Assembly: GCA_030262795.1 (NCBI GenBank)
Contig: JAJSZO010000005.1
Coordinates: 1 to 10,593 of the forward strand
DNA from: Deltaproteobacteria bacterium
Lineage (GTDB): Bacteria; Desulfobacterota; Desulfobacteria; Desulfobacterales; ETH-SRB1
Direction of reading: 5' to 3'
Length of the DNA: 10,593 nt
Shown here: positions 1 through 6,664 of the stretch, one piece after another
Layout of the letters: each line of letters starts with the position of its first letter
Position numbering within the stretch: the stretch's first letter is position 1
Notes under the pieces: generated by a model
What the model was told of the DNA's origin: nothing
The model's input: the letters and a program-made list of their open reading frames with translations, nothing else
The model's database searches: none
Position numbers and translations under genes: made by a program

Positions 1-36
1 GTAATTCAACCAAGTTTAATAGATTTTCTCAGATAA
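1..36 (+). CDS. Possible 3' end of an upstream gene (partial)
   Basis: Frame 1 reads VIQPSLIDFLR followed by TAA at 34-36, five bases before the CheD-like start codon. The close spacing would fit the last codons of a gene co-transcribed with the CheD-like gene, perhaps another chemotaxis gene, but eleven codons cannot identify a family. The frame of the CheD-like gene is also open to the window edge, so this could simply be non-coding leader. Confidence 0.25.
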   Translation, partial: VIQPSLIDFLR

Positions 37-41
37 GGGCA

Positions 42-560
42 ATGACTGAGAAATCAAACAGCCTGATTCATACCAATTATTTTCTTGAAGCCGGATACTT
101 GTTTTTAGCTACAAAATCTACTGTTGTGTCTACTGTGCTTGGATCTTCTGTTTCGGTTTGCATTTATGACAGAAAGCGAAAGGTGGGAGGAATAAATCAT
201 TTTCAATTCCCTCTTACCAGCAAAAAGAATCAAGCTACAGCAAGATATGGAAATGTTGCTACAATTGCACTTATCCGCATGATGGTAAATGATGGTTCCA
301 AAATAAAACACCTGGAAGCACAAATTTTAGGTGGAGCATATAATCGCCAGGTTTCACCAAAAAACATCGGCCTGGAGAATATCATGGCAGCCAGAAAGAT
401 TCTTGCCGTAAAGAAGATCAATCTTGCTTCTGAAGATGTTGGTGGAGAGAAGGGGAGAAAGATTGTTTTTGATACCGACACGAGTGAAATAGCTGTGATA
501 AAAGTCGAGAAACTCAGAAATAAAGACTGGTATCCTTATGAATTAGGAATTAGGAATTAG
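42..560 (+). CDS. cheD: CheD-family protein (chemoreceptor glutamine deamidase-like) with Ser at the catalytic Cys position
   Basis: CheD proteins deamidate specific glutamines of methyl-accepting chemoreceptors and can bind CheC. This 172-residue protein has the usual family length and order: residues 31-43 read TVLGSSVSVCIYD, followed by VGGINHFQFP (48-57), a LGGAYNR-type segment near 96-102 and a C-terminal DWYPYE. By alignment from memory with Thermotoga CheD (Thr21, Cys27, His44), the catalytic Cys falls on Ser36 (codon TCT, 147-149), the His on His53 with exactly the same 17-residue spacing, and the Thr on Ser30. Cys40 is a separate, often conserved cysteine. The fold is clearly CheD, but deamidase activity is doubtful; it may be a binding-only paralogue. 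The ATG at 42 has a weak AAGGG (35-39) close upstream. The last residues and the stop codon are encoded by a GAATTAG tandem repeat. Family assignment is strong; activity is uncertain. Confidence 0.88.
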   Translation: MTEKSNSLIHTNYFLEAGYLFLATKSTVVSTVLGSSVSVCIYDRKRKVGGINHFQFPLTSKKNQATARYGNVATIALIRMMVNDGSKIKHLEAQILGGAYNRQVSPKNIGLENIMAARKILAVKKINLASEDVGGEKGRKIVFDTDTSEIAVIKVEKLRNKDWYPYELGIRN

Positions 561-572
561 GAATTAGGAATT
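540..572 (+). repeat. Heptanucleotide tandem repeat (GAATTAG)4 plus partial copy
   Basis: Four perfect copies of GAATTAG (540-567) are followed by GAATT. Because 7 is not a multiple of 3, the repeat cycles through reading frames; the CheD-like stop TAG (558-560) is the end of the third copy. The last copy also forms a 7-bp stem: AGGAATT at 566-572 pairs with AATTCCT at 583-589 across a 10-nt loop. No T-tract follows, so I do not call a terminator. Confidence 0.9.
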
Positions 573-594
573 GAGTGAAGCGAATTCCTGAATT

Positions 595-771
595 ATGAAT
601 TTTATGATAATCGACTGCCATAAGTGTGAACATTATTATGTTACCTGGGATAAGGATTTTCCTCATGGTTGTCGAGCTATGAAGTTCAAGAGCCTGCAAT
701 TGCCATGCATAGTAGTTCGCAACAGTTCTCCGGAGATAGAAGGCTGCCTCTTATTTAAGAAGAAAAGGTAG
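595..771 (+). CDS. Small four-/five-cysteine protein, 58 residues, possibly metal-binding
   Basis: An open frame from ATG 595 to TAG 769-771 encodes 58 residues. It contains CHKC (8-11), HYYVTWD (13-19), FPHGCRAMKFKS (22-33), Cys38 and a final GC plus basic tail (50-58). I recognise this as a recurrent small protein of Desulfobacterota-type genomes, with a CxxC, a VTWD, a GCRAMxFKS and one late Cys; no experimental function is known to me. The cysteine spacing suggests a small zinc-finger-like fold (inference). It starts 34 bp after the CheD-like stop on the same strand and its last 17 bp overlap the 3' end of the convergent hybrid kinase gene. No good ribosome binding site is visible for ATG 595 or for the alternative ATG 604, so it may depend on coupled translation or start differently. 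It is easily missed because of its size. Confidence 0.7.
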   Translation: MNFMIIDCHKCEHYYVTWDKDFPHGCRAMKFKSLQLPCIVVRNSSPEIEGCLLFKKKR

Positions 772-3592
772 GCAGTTCACACCCCCCCTGACATGCCTGC
801 TTTATTATTGAGATTAGCTCATGATTCTCGAAAGGTTTGAAAAGAAGGTTCTCCACGCCTGCCTTTCTAAAAGCGGTAACACTATGGTTATCTTTGTGCA
901 GAGCTGTCATCCCTATAATCTTCGTACGGGCGTACCGTTCGGTATTGCGGACATAGCGCACGAATTCCACACCGTTCATGCGTGGCATCCTGATGTCAGC
1001 GAATATCAAGTCAGGCATAAAACTTCCCAGCTTGGCGCAGGCGTCTATACCATCCGTGGCACCCATTACCTTTGCGGCAGGCATTGCCCTTTTGAGAAGG
1101 CGGATTATTGATTTGCGCACGTTTTCTTCATCCTCGACAATGAGTATCTTTATTTCGTCCGGCACTTTTGAGGCGACCTCAACTCCAGTCACCAAATCTC
1201 TGATTGTCCTTTGAATTTCGTCGCGCTTGAATGGTTTGGAGAGATATTCATCCATGCCGGCCTCAAGATACTTCTCCCTGTCTCCCTTCATGGCATTGGC
1301 GGTAAGGGCGACTATTGGCATATGCCCTTTTTCCCATCTTCTAATCTCCTTTGTTGCCTCTATGCCACTCATATTCGGCATCTGGATGTCCATGAAGATG
1401 ATGTCAAAAGGGCCTTTTTCCGTAACCATTTTCACTGCCTCTAAGCCATCCCGGGCAATCTCGACTTTGCTGTAGCCCATTCGCTCGAATATCTTTTTGC
1501 CTAATTTCTGGTTGACAGGGTTATCCTCCGCGTAAAGAATTCTCACGTCATGGGTCATAATCTCTATGACACTGTGCTGGGTTACGATATTCTTTGGTTG
1601 TTTCTCTCCTATTCCCAGGACAGTTCTGATCATGTTTATCAAAACCTGGCGGCGCACAGGCTTGGGCACAAAACCGGCAAAACCTGATTTTTCAGTCTCC
1701 GCGCCGGAACCCGGAACGACGTTGCATGAAAGGGCTATCATCTTCGTCTTCCCACCGGTCAGCTCAAACATTTTTCTCGCCAGTTCATGACCCGACATCC
1801 CCGGCATTATGATATCCAGGATGGCAATTTCAGGGAAGGCGGTTTGGCCGGTTGTGAAAGATTTGTCGGCGGAACTAATGGCCAGTGACGAATGACTAAT
1901 GACTGATAATGCTTCTTCCCCACTGCCGGCTGTAACAGGCACCATCCCTACCCTCTTGACAATGTCTGATACGATTTTTAGCGCTATTTCATTATCGTCC
2001 ACAATTAGAATCGGCTTTCCTTCCAGTTGGCTCACGTGAACAGGATGAATTCCTTTGGCAGCTTCCGGATCTTTCTTGAATTTGGCGGTGAAGTAGAAAG
2101 TGCTCCCTGGATGACCGCTTTCCACCCACATGTCTCCACCCATCAACTGGGCGAGTTTCCTGGAGATGGTCAGCCCCAGACCGCTGCCGCCATACTTTCT
2201 CGTAGTACTTCCGTCCGCCTGTTTGAAGGATTCGAAAATGGTCCCCAGTTTGTCCTTTGGAATCCCGATCCCTGTGTCTGTTACAGAAAAAAGGAGTTCT
2301 ACTTCATCATTTTCTCCGCCTTCTTCATTTTGCGCTTCTAATTTTGCATCTTTAACTTCTATTACTATCGTGCCCTGTTCCGTGAATTTTATGGCATTTC
2401 CAACCAAATTCGTCATGATCTGCCTCAAACGTGTTGGATCCCCTGTCAGGTTGGTGTATATATCTCCTATATTGCAGTTGATCTCAATCGGTTTTTCACC
2501 TAAGTTGCCCCTCATCAGTTCTCCGATATCCAGCATCAGGTTTTCCACGTTAAAGGGAATGGTTTCAAGCTCCACCTTGCTGCTTTCAACCTTGGAGAGA
2601 TCAAGGATATCGTTAATGAGATTCAGCAGGCTTTCACCGCTCTTCCTGACGGTTTGCACCGCTTCCCGCTGCTCTCCCGTCAACTCTTCTTCAAGAAGCA
2701 GTTCGGAAAAGCCTAAGATAGAGTTCATGGGGGTGCGGATCTCATGGCTCATGTTGGCCAAAAACTCGCTCTTAGCGTGGTTGGCTGCTTCGGCAACTTC
2801 CATGGCTTCTCGAAGCTCGTTTTCTGTCATCTTTTGTTTTGTAATATCAGTAACGATCAACAAGAGGTGTTGTTTGCTACCGGACGAAAACGCTGCCGTA
2901 CGGCATCTCAGATACACCTCTTTTCCAAAGGTTGTGACCATGTAAAGCTCGACCTCTTGAGGGTCTCCCGTTGCAAGGGCCTTCTCCGCCGCCCGAATCA
3001 GCCCGCTCTTTTTCCAGGATTCGATCTCACGAAAGTTCTGGGCCAGCGGTTGTTCACTGCTTGCTCCAATTATGCGGCAGCCGGCGTCATTTACAAAAGT
3101 ACACTGCCCTGAATCATCATACGTGAAAACCCCTACGGGAGAGGCTGTAATCAATGTCTCATTGAATTCAAGAACAGATCTGATCTTTTCCTCGGCCCGC
3201 TTGACCTCAGTCATATCCCTTGCCGCGGCAAATACACCGATAACCTTGCCTGACCCATCTTTGTACACGGATGCGTTGTACGACACAGGTGTTATCTTGC
3301 CAGTCTTATGGCATATCTCCAATGGATAGTCTCTGACATTGCCTTTCTCAAATACTTGCTTGTAACCCCTTTTTGCTTCTTCCGGCTCAGTAAAATAATC
3401 GCAAAAATCGGAGCCGATCAGTTCCTGTCGTGTCCTGCCCGTGACTTCCTCCGTGGCGCTATTGACATCAGTAATCCTTCCATCTGGCCCGATGGTTGCC
3501 AACGGATCAAGGCTTGCCTCAATCAGGCTGCGTGCATAGTCCGCCGCACGACGGACTTCCTTTTGTTTACTCATATGGTTTATCCCCCTCAT
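755..3592 (-). CDS. Hybrid sensor histidine kinase, PAS-PAS-HisKA-HATPase-REC-REC-REC
   Basis: A cytoplasmic, 945-residue hybrid kinase with no membrane segment. PAS 1 spans about 16-132 and PAS 2 about 137-253. The dimerisation helix has FLANMSHEIRTPMN with phospho-acceptor His283. The ATPase domain has the N box (Asn395, Asn399), DTGIGIP (Asp439) and GGSGLGL (468-474). REC1 (about 527-660) has Asp532/533, Asp593, Ser622 and Lys644. REC2 (about 683-800) has Glu689/Asp690, Asp735, Thr764 and Lys786. REC3 (about 814-935) has Glu820/Asp821, Asp866, Thr896 and Lys919. All three receivers keep the residues needed for phosphorylation, but there is no Hpt domain to pass phosphate between them. REC1 carries an extra segment (about 566-585) partly made of a heptad repeat. 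The chosen ATG has AGGGAGGT five bases upstream and overlaps the preceding gene by 26 bp; the alternative ATG at 3574 would overlap by 8 bp (ATGAGTAA). Last gene of the minus-strand operon. Confidence 0.95.
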   Translation of the reverse strand: MRGINHMSKQKEVRRAADYARSLIEASLDPLATIGPDGRITDVNSATEEVTGRTRQELIGSDFCDYFTEPEEAKRGYKQVFEKGNVRDYPLEICHKTGKITPVSYNASVYKDGSGKVIGVFAAARDMTEVKRAEEKIRSVLEFNETLITASPVGVFTYDDSGQCTFVNDAGCRIIGASSEQPLAQNFREIESWKKSGLIRAAEKALATGDPQEVELYMVTTFGKEVYLRCRTAAFSSGSKQHLLLIVTDITKQKMTENELREAMEVAEAANHAKSEFLANMSHEIRTPMNSILGFSELLLEEELTGEQREAVQTVRKSGESLLNLINDILDLSKVESSKVELETIPFNVENLMLDIGELMRGNLGEKPIEINCNIGDIYTNLTGDPTRLRQIMTNLVGNAIKFTEQGTIVIEVKDAKLEAQNEEGGENDEVELLFSVTDTGIGIPKDKLGTIFESFKQADGSTTRKYGGSGLGLTISRKLAQLMGGDMWVESGHPGSTFYFTAKFKKDPEAAKGIHPVHVSQLEGKPILIVDDNEIALKIVSDIVKRVGMVPVTAGSGEEALSVISHSSLAISSADKSFTTGQTAFPEIAILDIIMPGMSGHELARKMFELTGGKTKMIALSCNVVPGSGAETEKSGFAGFVPKPVRRQVLINMIRTVLGIGEKQPKNIVTQHSVIEIMTHDVRILYAEDNPVNQKLGKKIFERMGYSKVEIARDGLEAVKMVTEKGPFDIIFMDIQMPNMSGIEATKEIRRWEKGHMPIVALTANAMKGDREKYLEAGMDEYLSKPFKRDEIQRTIRDLVTGVEVASKVPDEIKILIVEDEENVRKSIIRLLKRAMPAAKVMGATDGIDACAKLGSFMPDLIFADIRMPRMNGVEFVRYVRNTERYARTKIIGMTALHKDNHSVTAFRKAGVENLLFKPFENHELISIIKQACQGGCELPTFSS
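1885..1911. repeat. Degenerate heptanucleotide repeat inside the REC1 coding region
   Basis: The plus strand reads GTGACGA, ATGACTA, ATGACTG, then ATAATG: roughly three and a half copies of an ATGACTA-like 7-mer. On the coding strand it encodes about SVISHSSL, at the position where receiver domains normally have a short loop before the beta strand carrying the phospho-acceptor Asp. It resembles ATGACTA-type repeats usually seen between genes. Confidence 0.65.
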
Positions 3593-5543
3593 CCAGTACC
3601 TCCCTAACCTTGTGCGCCAGACCTTCCGGTGAAAAAGGCTTTTGGAGAAAATTCAGTCCAGGCGCCAAAACACCGTGAAGAACTATGGCGTTGTCCGTGT
3701 ACCCGGACATGTAAATCACCTTCATCCGGGGATAGAGAAGCTTCAGCCTTTCCGCGACTTTCTTCCCGCCCATCCTGGGCATCACCACATCAGCGATCAT
3801 CAGATGAATCGCCCCCTCATGCGCCTGGCTGACCCTCAAAGCATCTTCGCCATTTTCAGCATCTAATACTTTGTATCCATGCTGTTGAAGAACATTTTGC
3901 GCAAGTTTTCGAAGACTGTCATCATCCTCCACAATCAAAACGGTTTCAGAACCGCCGGAATTGTTCACAGGAGTTTGTCCTTTTTCCTCCGGCTCCACGT
4001 TCTCTTTCACCCTTGGCAGATAGACCTTGAATGTAGTTCCCTGTCCAGGCTCGCTGTAGACCCAGACAAAACCATTGTTTTGTTTGACAATACCATATAC
4101 CGTAGACAAACCCAATCCCGTGCCTCTGCCGACTTCCTTGGTGGTAAAGAAAGGGTCAAAGATATGTTCCTTAATCTTTTCATCCATCCCGCTGCCGGTA
4201 TCGCTTACAGCCAGTATCACATAATGGCCTGGCTTTTTTTCTTCAATACCGTGCTTGTAAAAATAGTTTTCGTCCGGATCTATGTTGGCTGTTTCAATGG
4301 TGAGATTGCCCCCCGTGGGCATGGCATCCCTGGCATTGACCGCCAGGTTCATGATCACCTGCTCCATCTGCCCGGGGTCCACGTCCACCGGCCATAATGC
4401 AGGCTCCGGAATCGTCAACAGCTCAATATCCTCCCCAACCAGGCGACCGAGCATCTTCTCTAAATCTGTTAACAGCTCATTGAGATCCAGAACCCTGGGT
4501 GTAATTATCTGTTTGCGGCTGAAGGTCAGAAGCTGACGGGTTAAAGAGGCTGCTCTTTCCCCGGCTATCTTAATCTCCCCTAACTTTTCTCGCAGAGGAT
4601 TATCCTTATCAATATTCATTAGCGCCATATCGGCATTGCCTATTATGATGGTCAGTATGTTGTTGAAATCATGGGCTACTCCGCCAGCCAGCACCCCGAT
4701 TGCCTCCATCTTCTGCGCCTGGTGAAACTGGGCTTCCAGTTTTTTTTGTTCGGAAATATCTTTTACAACTGCCAGAATTCCTGTGGGCCTTCCTTTAGCG
4801 TCTTTCAATAGATTAACCGACAGAAATGCAGGAAAAGGAGTTCCGTCTTTTCTGATATGCTCTATTTCACCCGTCCATGAGCCCAGTGTCTTTATTTTAT
4901 TGAGACTGCTTATGAATTTATCCAGCTCTTCCTTCTTGACCAAATTCACACCTTTCATTCCAATCATCTCTTCGGGGAAACAACCGTGCATACTGGCAAA
5001 AGCATTGTTCACATATGTCAGTCTTGGTTCTAAGTTAGCCATGGCTATACCGTCAATGGACTGCTCAACAGCGGAGCTCAATTTTCTTATTTCTTCCTCT
5101 GCCTGCCTGCGCTCGGTGATGTCATGGGTTGTTCCCTGAAATTCGATTAGGTTTTTGTCATTATCAATAAGCATTTTACTTCTTATTTCAACAGGAATTT
5201 CCCTTCCATCCTTATGAATTAAAAACATTTCCAATGTTGTATTATAGCTTCTTTTTTTCATCTCCTCAGCTATTAAGTCCATTACTTTTTGCATTTCTTC
5301 CTTGCTGCAATGTTCAGATAATGAACTTCCAATCCATTCTTTCGGCTTGAAACCAAGCATAGAAAAAATGGATTGATTAATATAAGTAAATTTCAAATTT
5401 TTATCCATTTTCCAGATACAATCTAATGTATTTTCAGCCAGTAAACGATACTTTTCTTCGCTTTCCAGTAGCGCCTCATCAGCCATTTTGTGTTCTTTTT
5501 CCAGCTCCATCAATGGAAGGCATTTGATCTTATCTTTTATCAT
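3567..5543 (-). CDS. Hybrid histidine kinase, PAS-PAS-HisKA-HATPase-REC
   Basis: A soluble hybrid kinase of 658 residues from the ATG chosen here. PAS 1 spans about 28-142 and PAS 2 about 155-266, each ending in a DIT/DIS-type motif. The phosphorylation helix has GGVAHDFNNIL with His291. The ATPase domain has NLAVNARDAM (Asn399, Asn403), SDTGSGM (Asp448), FDPFFTT and GRGTGLGL (472-479). The C-terminal REC has Glu539/Asp540, phospho-acceptor Asp585, Ser613 and Lys635. The ATG at 5543 overlaps the HD-GYP gene by 14 bp (ATGATAAAAGATAA) with no clear ribosome binding site, so translation probably reinitiates after the upstream stop. The frame stays open to a TTG at 5633 and an ATG at 5591, which would overlap by 104 and 62 bp; those residues look like a shadow of the upstream gene. 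ATGs at 5510 and 5486 are also possible. The DNA encoding PAS 1 is strikingly AT-rich compared with the rest of the gene. Confidence 0.93.
   Translation of the reverse strand: MIKDKIKCLPLMELEKEHKMADEALLESEEKYRLLAENTLDCIWKMDKNLKFTYINQSIFSMLGFKPKEWIGSSLSEHCSKEEMQKVMDLIAEEMKKRSYNTTLEMFLIHKDGREIPVEIRSKMLIDNDKNLIEFQGTTHDITERRQAEEEIRKLSSAVEQSIDGIAMANLEPRLTYVNNAFASMHGCFPEEMIGMKGVNLVKKEELDKFISSLNKIKTLGSWTGEIEHIRKDGTPFPAFLSVNLLKDAKGRPTGILAVVKDISEQKKLEAQFHQAQKMEAIGVLAGGVAHDFNNILTIIIGNADMALMNIDKDNPLREKLGEIKIAGERAASLTRQLLTFSRKQIITPRVLDLNELLTDLEKMLGRLVGEDIELLTIPEPALWPVDVDPGQMEQVIMNLAVNARDAMPTGGNLTIETANIDPDENYFYKHGIEEKKPGHYVILAVSDTGSGMDEKIKEHIFDPFFTTKEVGRGTGLGLSTVYGIVKQNNGFVWVYSEPGQGTTFKVYLPRVKENVEPEEKGQTPVNNSGGSETVLIVEDDDSLRKLAQNVLQQHGYKVLDAENGEDALRVSQAHEGAIHLMIADVVMPRMGGKKVAERLKLLYPRMKVIYMSGYTDNAIVLHGVLAPGLNFLQKPFSPEGLAHKVREVLDEGDKPYE
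3598..3605 (-). promoter_or_regulatory. Ribosome binding site AGGGAGGT for the large hybrid kinase
   Basis: The minus strand has AGGGAGGT five bases before the ATG at 3592. It favours that start over ATG 3574, which has only GAGGGGG nine bases upstream. It lies inside the coding end of the preceding kinase. Confidence 0.6.
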
Positions 5544-6636
5544 CTCTGTTATATTGGTGTTTGCTATAGGTTGTGCCGGTTTGGTAGCCATGACGAATGA
5601 ATGATAAAAAACAGTCCAATATTTCCGGATCAAATGCCTTGCCGGAAAGGCTTTTCATCTCGGCCAGTGCTTCTTCCATAGGCCATGCCTGTTTATAAGA
5701 CCGCTTATGGGTCAAAGCATCAAAAACATCAGCTACAGTTACAATTCTGGCGGGCAAAGGAATTGAATCCCATTTTAATCCATCCGGGTATCCGTTTCCG
5801 TCCCAACGTTCGTGATGACTTCGGGCAATTTCACGTGCAGTTTGGTAAAATGGCTTATTGCCCAGAATTTTTTCCCCTGCAATACAATGCGTTTGCATTA
5901 CTACCAATTCTTCAACGCCCAATTTGTCTGGTTTTTGCAGGATACTATCAGGGATGTGGATTTTACCTACGTCATGCATGATGCTAAAAAATGCAATTTG
6001 CTCTGATTCCTTAGAGTACATGCCCAGAGCCGCACATATATTGCGAGTAATCCGCTGAATTCTATAAATATGCTCTCCGGTATTGTCATCTTTTGCCTCT
6101 GCTGCCAGAGCAAGCATTACAACGCCTTCTCGTACGGCCTCTTCAAGTTCTAAAGTTCGTTCATGAACCAGCTTTTCAAGATTTTCATTGACGATGTTTA
6201 GTTGTTTATTCTGTTTTTCGGTTAATCTTTGAAGTCGTTTATTCTCCAGGACCAGATTATAATGTTGAAAAGCTCCTTCAATTGTCCCGCTTATGGCCTC
6301 AGCCGACCATGGCTTGGTTAAATATCCGAAAACCTGCGAACGGTTGATACCTTCCATGGCATTGTCAAGAGTGCCGTGGGCTGTAAGGAGGATTCTGACA
6401 ACATCCGGTTTGATTTGCCTGACGGTCTCCAGAAAAGTGATGCCATCCATTTCAGGCATCATCAGATCGGATAGGACCACGCCAATGTCATTCTCTTTCA
6501 AAAATCTAAGTCCCTCTTTCCCTGAATTTGCCGAATAAAAGAAATACCTCTCGTGCCTGAGGTGGCGTTTAAGGCTGCTGATTGTATTCGGCTCATCATC
6601 TACTATGAGTAAAGATCGATTAAGCATTGGGGACAT
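5530..6636 (-). CDS. Response regulator REC-coiled coil-HD-GYP (cyclic di-GMP phosphodiesterase)
   Basis: 368 residues. REC spans 5-122, with Asp13/14, phospho-acceptor Asp57, Thr85 and Lys108. A helical, probably coiled-coil linker runs about 123-168, then the HD-GYP domain about 170-346. The metal and catalytic motif residues appear complete: His189, His221-Asp222 (HDVGK), His250, His274-His275, WDGNGYP (278-284) and Asp303 in VADVFDAL, followed by KRSYK. In characterised HD-GYP proteins this site hydrolyses cyclic di-GMP, so phosphorylation of Asp57 by one of the neighbouring kinases would be expected to control turnover of this messenger (inference). The domain proper ends near Phe346; the last 22 residues are an unconserved tail overlapping the next gene. 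The start ATG has GGGAGG upstream at good distance and lies 12 bp after the preceding stop. It is the only clear effector enzyme of the cluster. Confidence 0.95.
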   Translation of the reverse strand: MSPMLNRSLLIVDDEPNTISSLKRHLRHERYFFYSANSGKEGLRFLKENDIGVVLSDLMMPEMDGITFLETVRQIKPDVVRILLTAHGTLDNAMEGINRSQVFGYLTKPWSAEAISGTIEGAFQHYNLVLENKRLQRLTEKQNKQLNIVNENLEKLVHERTLELEEAVREGVVMLALAAEAKDDNTGEHIYRIQRITRNICAALGMYSKESEQIAFFSIMHDVGKIHIPDSILQKPDKLGVEELVVMQTHCIAGEKILGNKPFYQTAREIARSHHERWDGNGYPDGLKWDSIPLPARIVTVADVFDALTHKRSYKQAWPMEEALAEMKSLSGKAFDPEILDCFLSFIRHGYQTGTTYSKHQYNRDDKR

Positions 6637-6646
6637 TCTTTTTCCT

Positions 6647-6664
6647 CCCTAAATCCCTAAATCC
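6647..6664. repeat. Two direct copies of an 8-mer at a gene junction
   Basis: The plus strand has CCCTAAAT twice (6647-6654, 6655-6662) followed by CC. On the coding strand this is GGATTTAGGGATTTAGGG: it encodes the last residues of the REC-PAS protein, contains its TAG stop (6649-6651), and runs into the GGGAGG ribosome binding site (6644-6649) of the HD-GYP gene. Confidence 0.7.

Noticed and set aside
566..589. Hairpin after the CheD-like gene as a rho-independent terminator
   Set aside because: The stem is only 7 bp, AT-rich, with a 10-nt loop and no following T-tract; it arises from the last repeat copy and a chance AATTCCT.
2130..2945. Long plus-strand open frame of 271 codons opposite the large hybrid kinase
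   Set aside because: It is antisense to the ATPase and phosphorylation domains with all motifs intact on the minus strand. Its translation is Ser/Leu/Phe-rich with no recognisable domain, typical of a shadow frame; other plus-strand frames between 821 and 10179 were rejected for the same reason.
5544..5633. N-terminal extension of the second kinase to ATG 5591 or TTG 5633
   Set aside because: It would overlap the HD-GYP gene by 62-104 bp without a ribosome binding site, and the extra residues match no part of a kinase.
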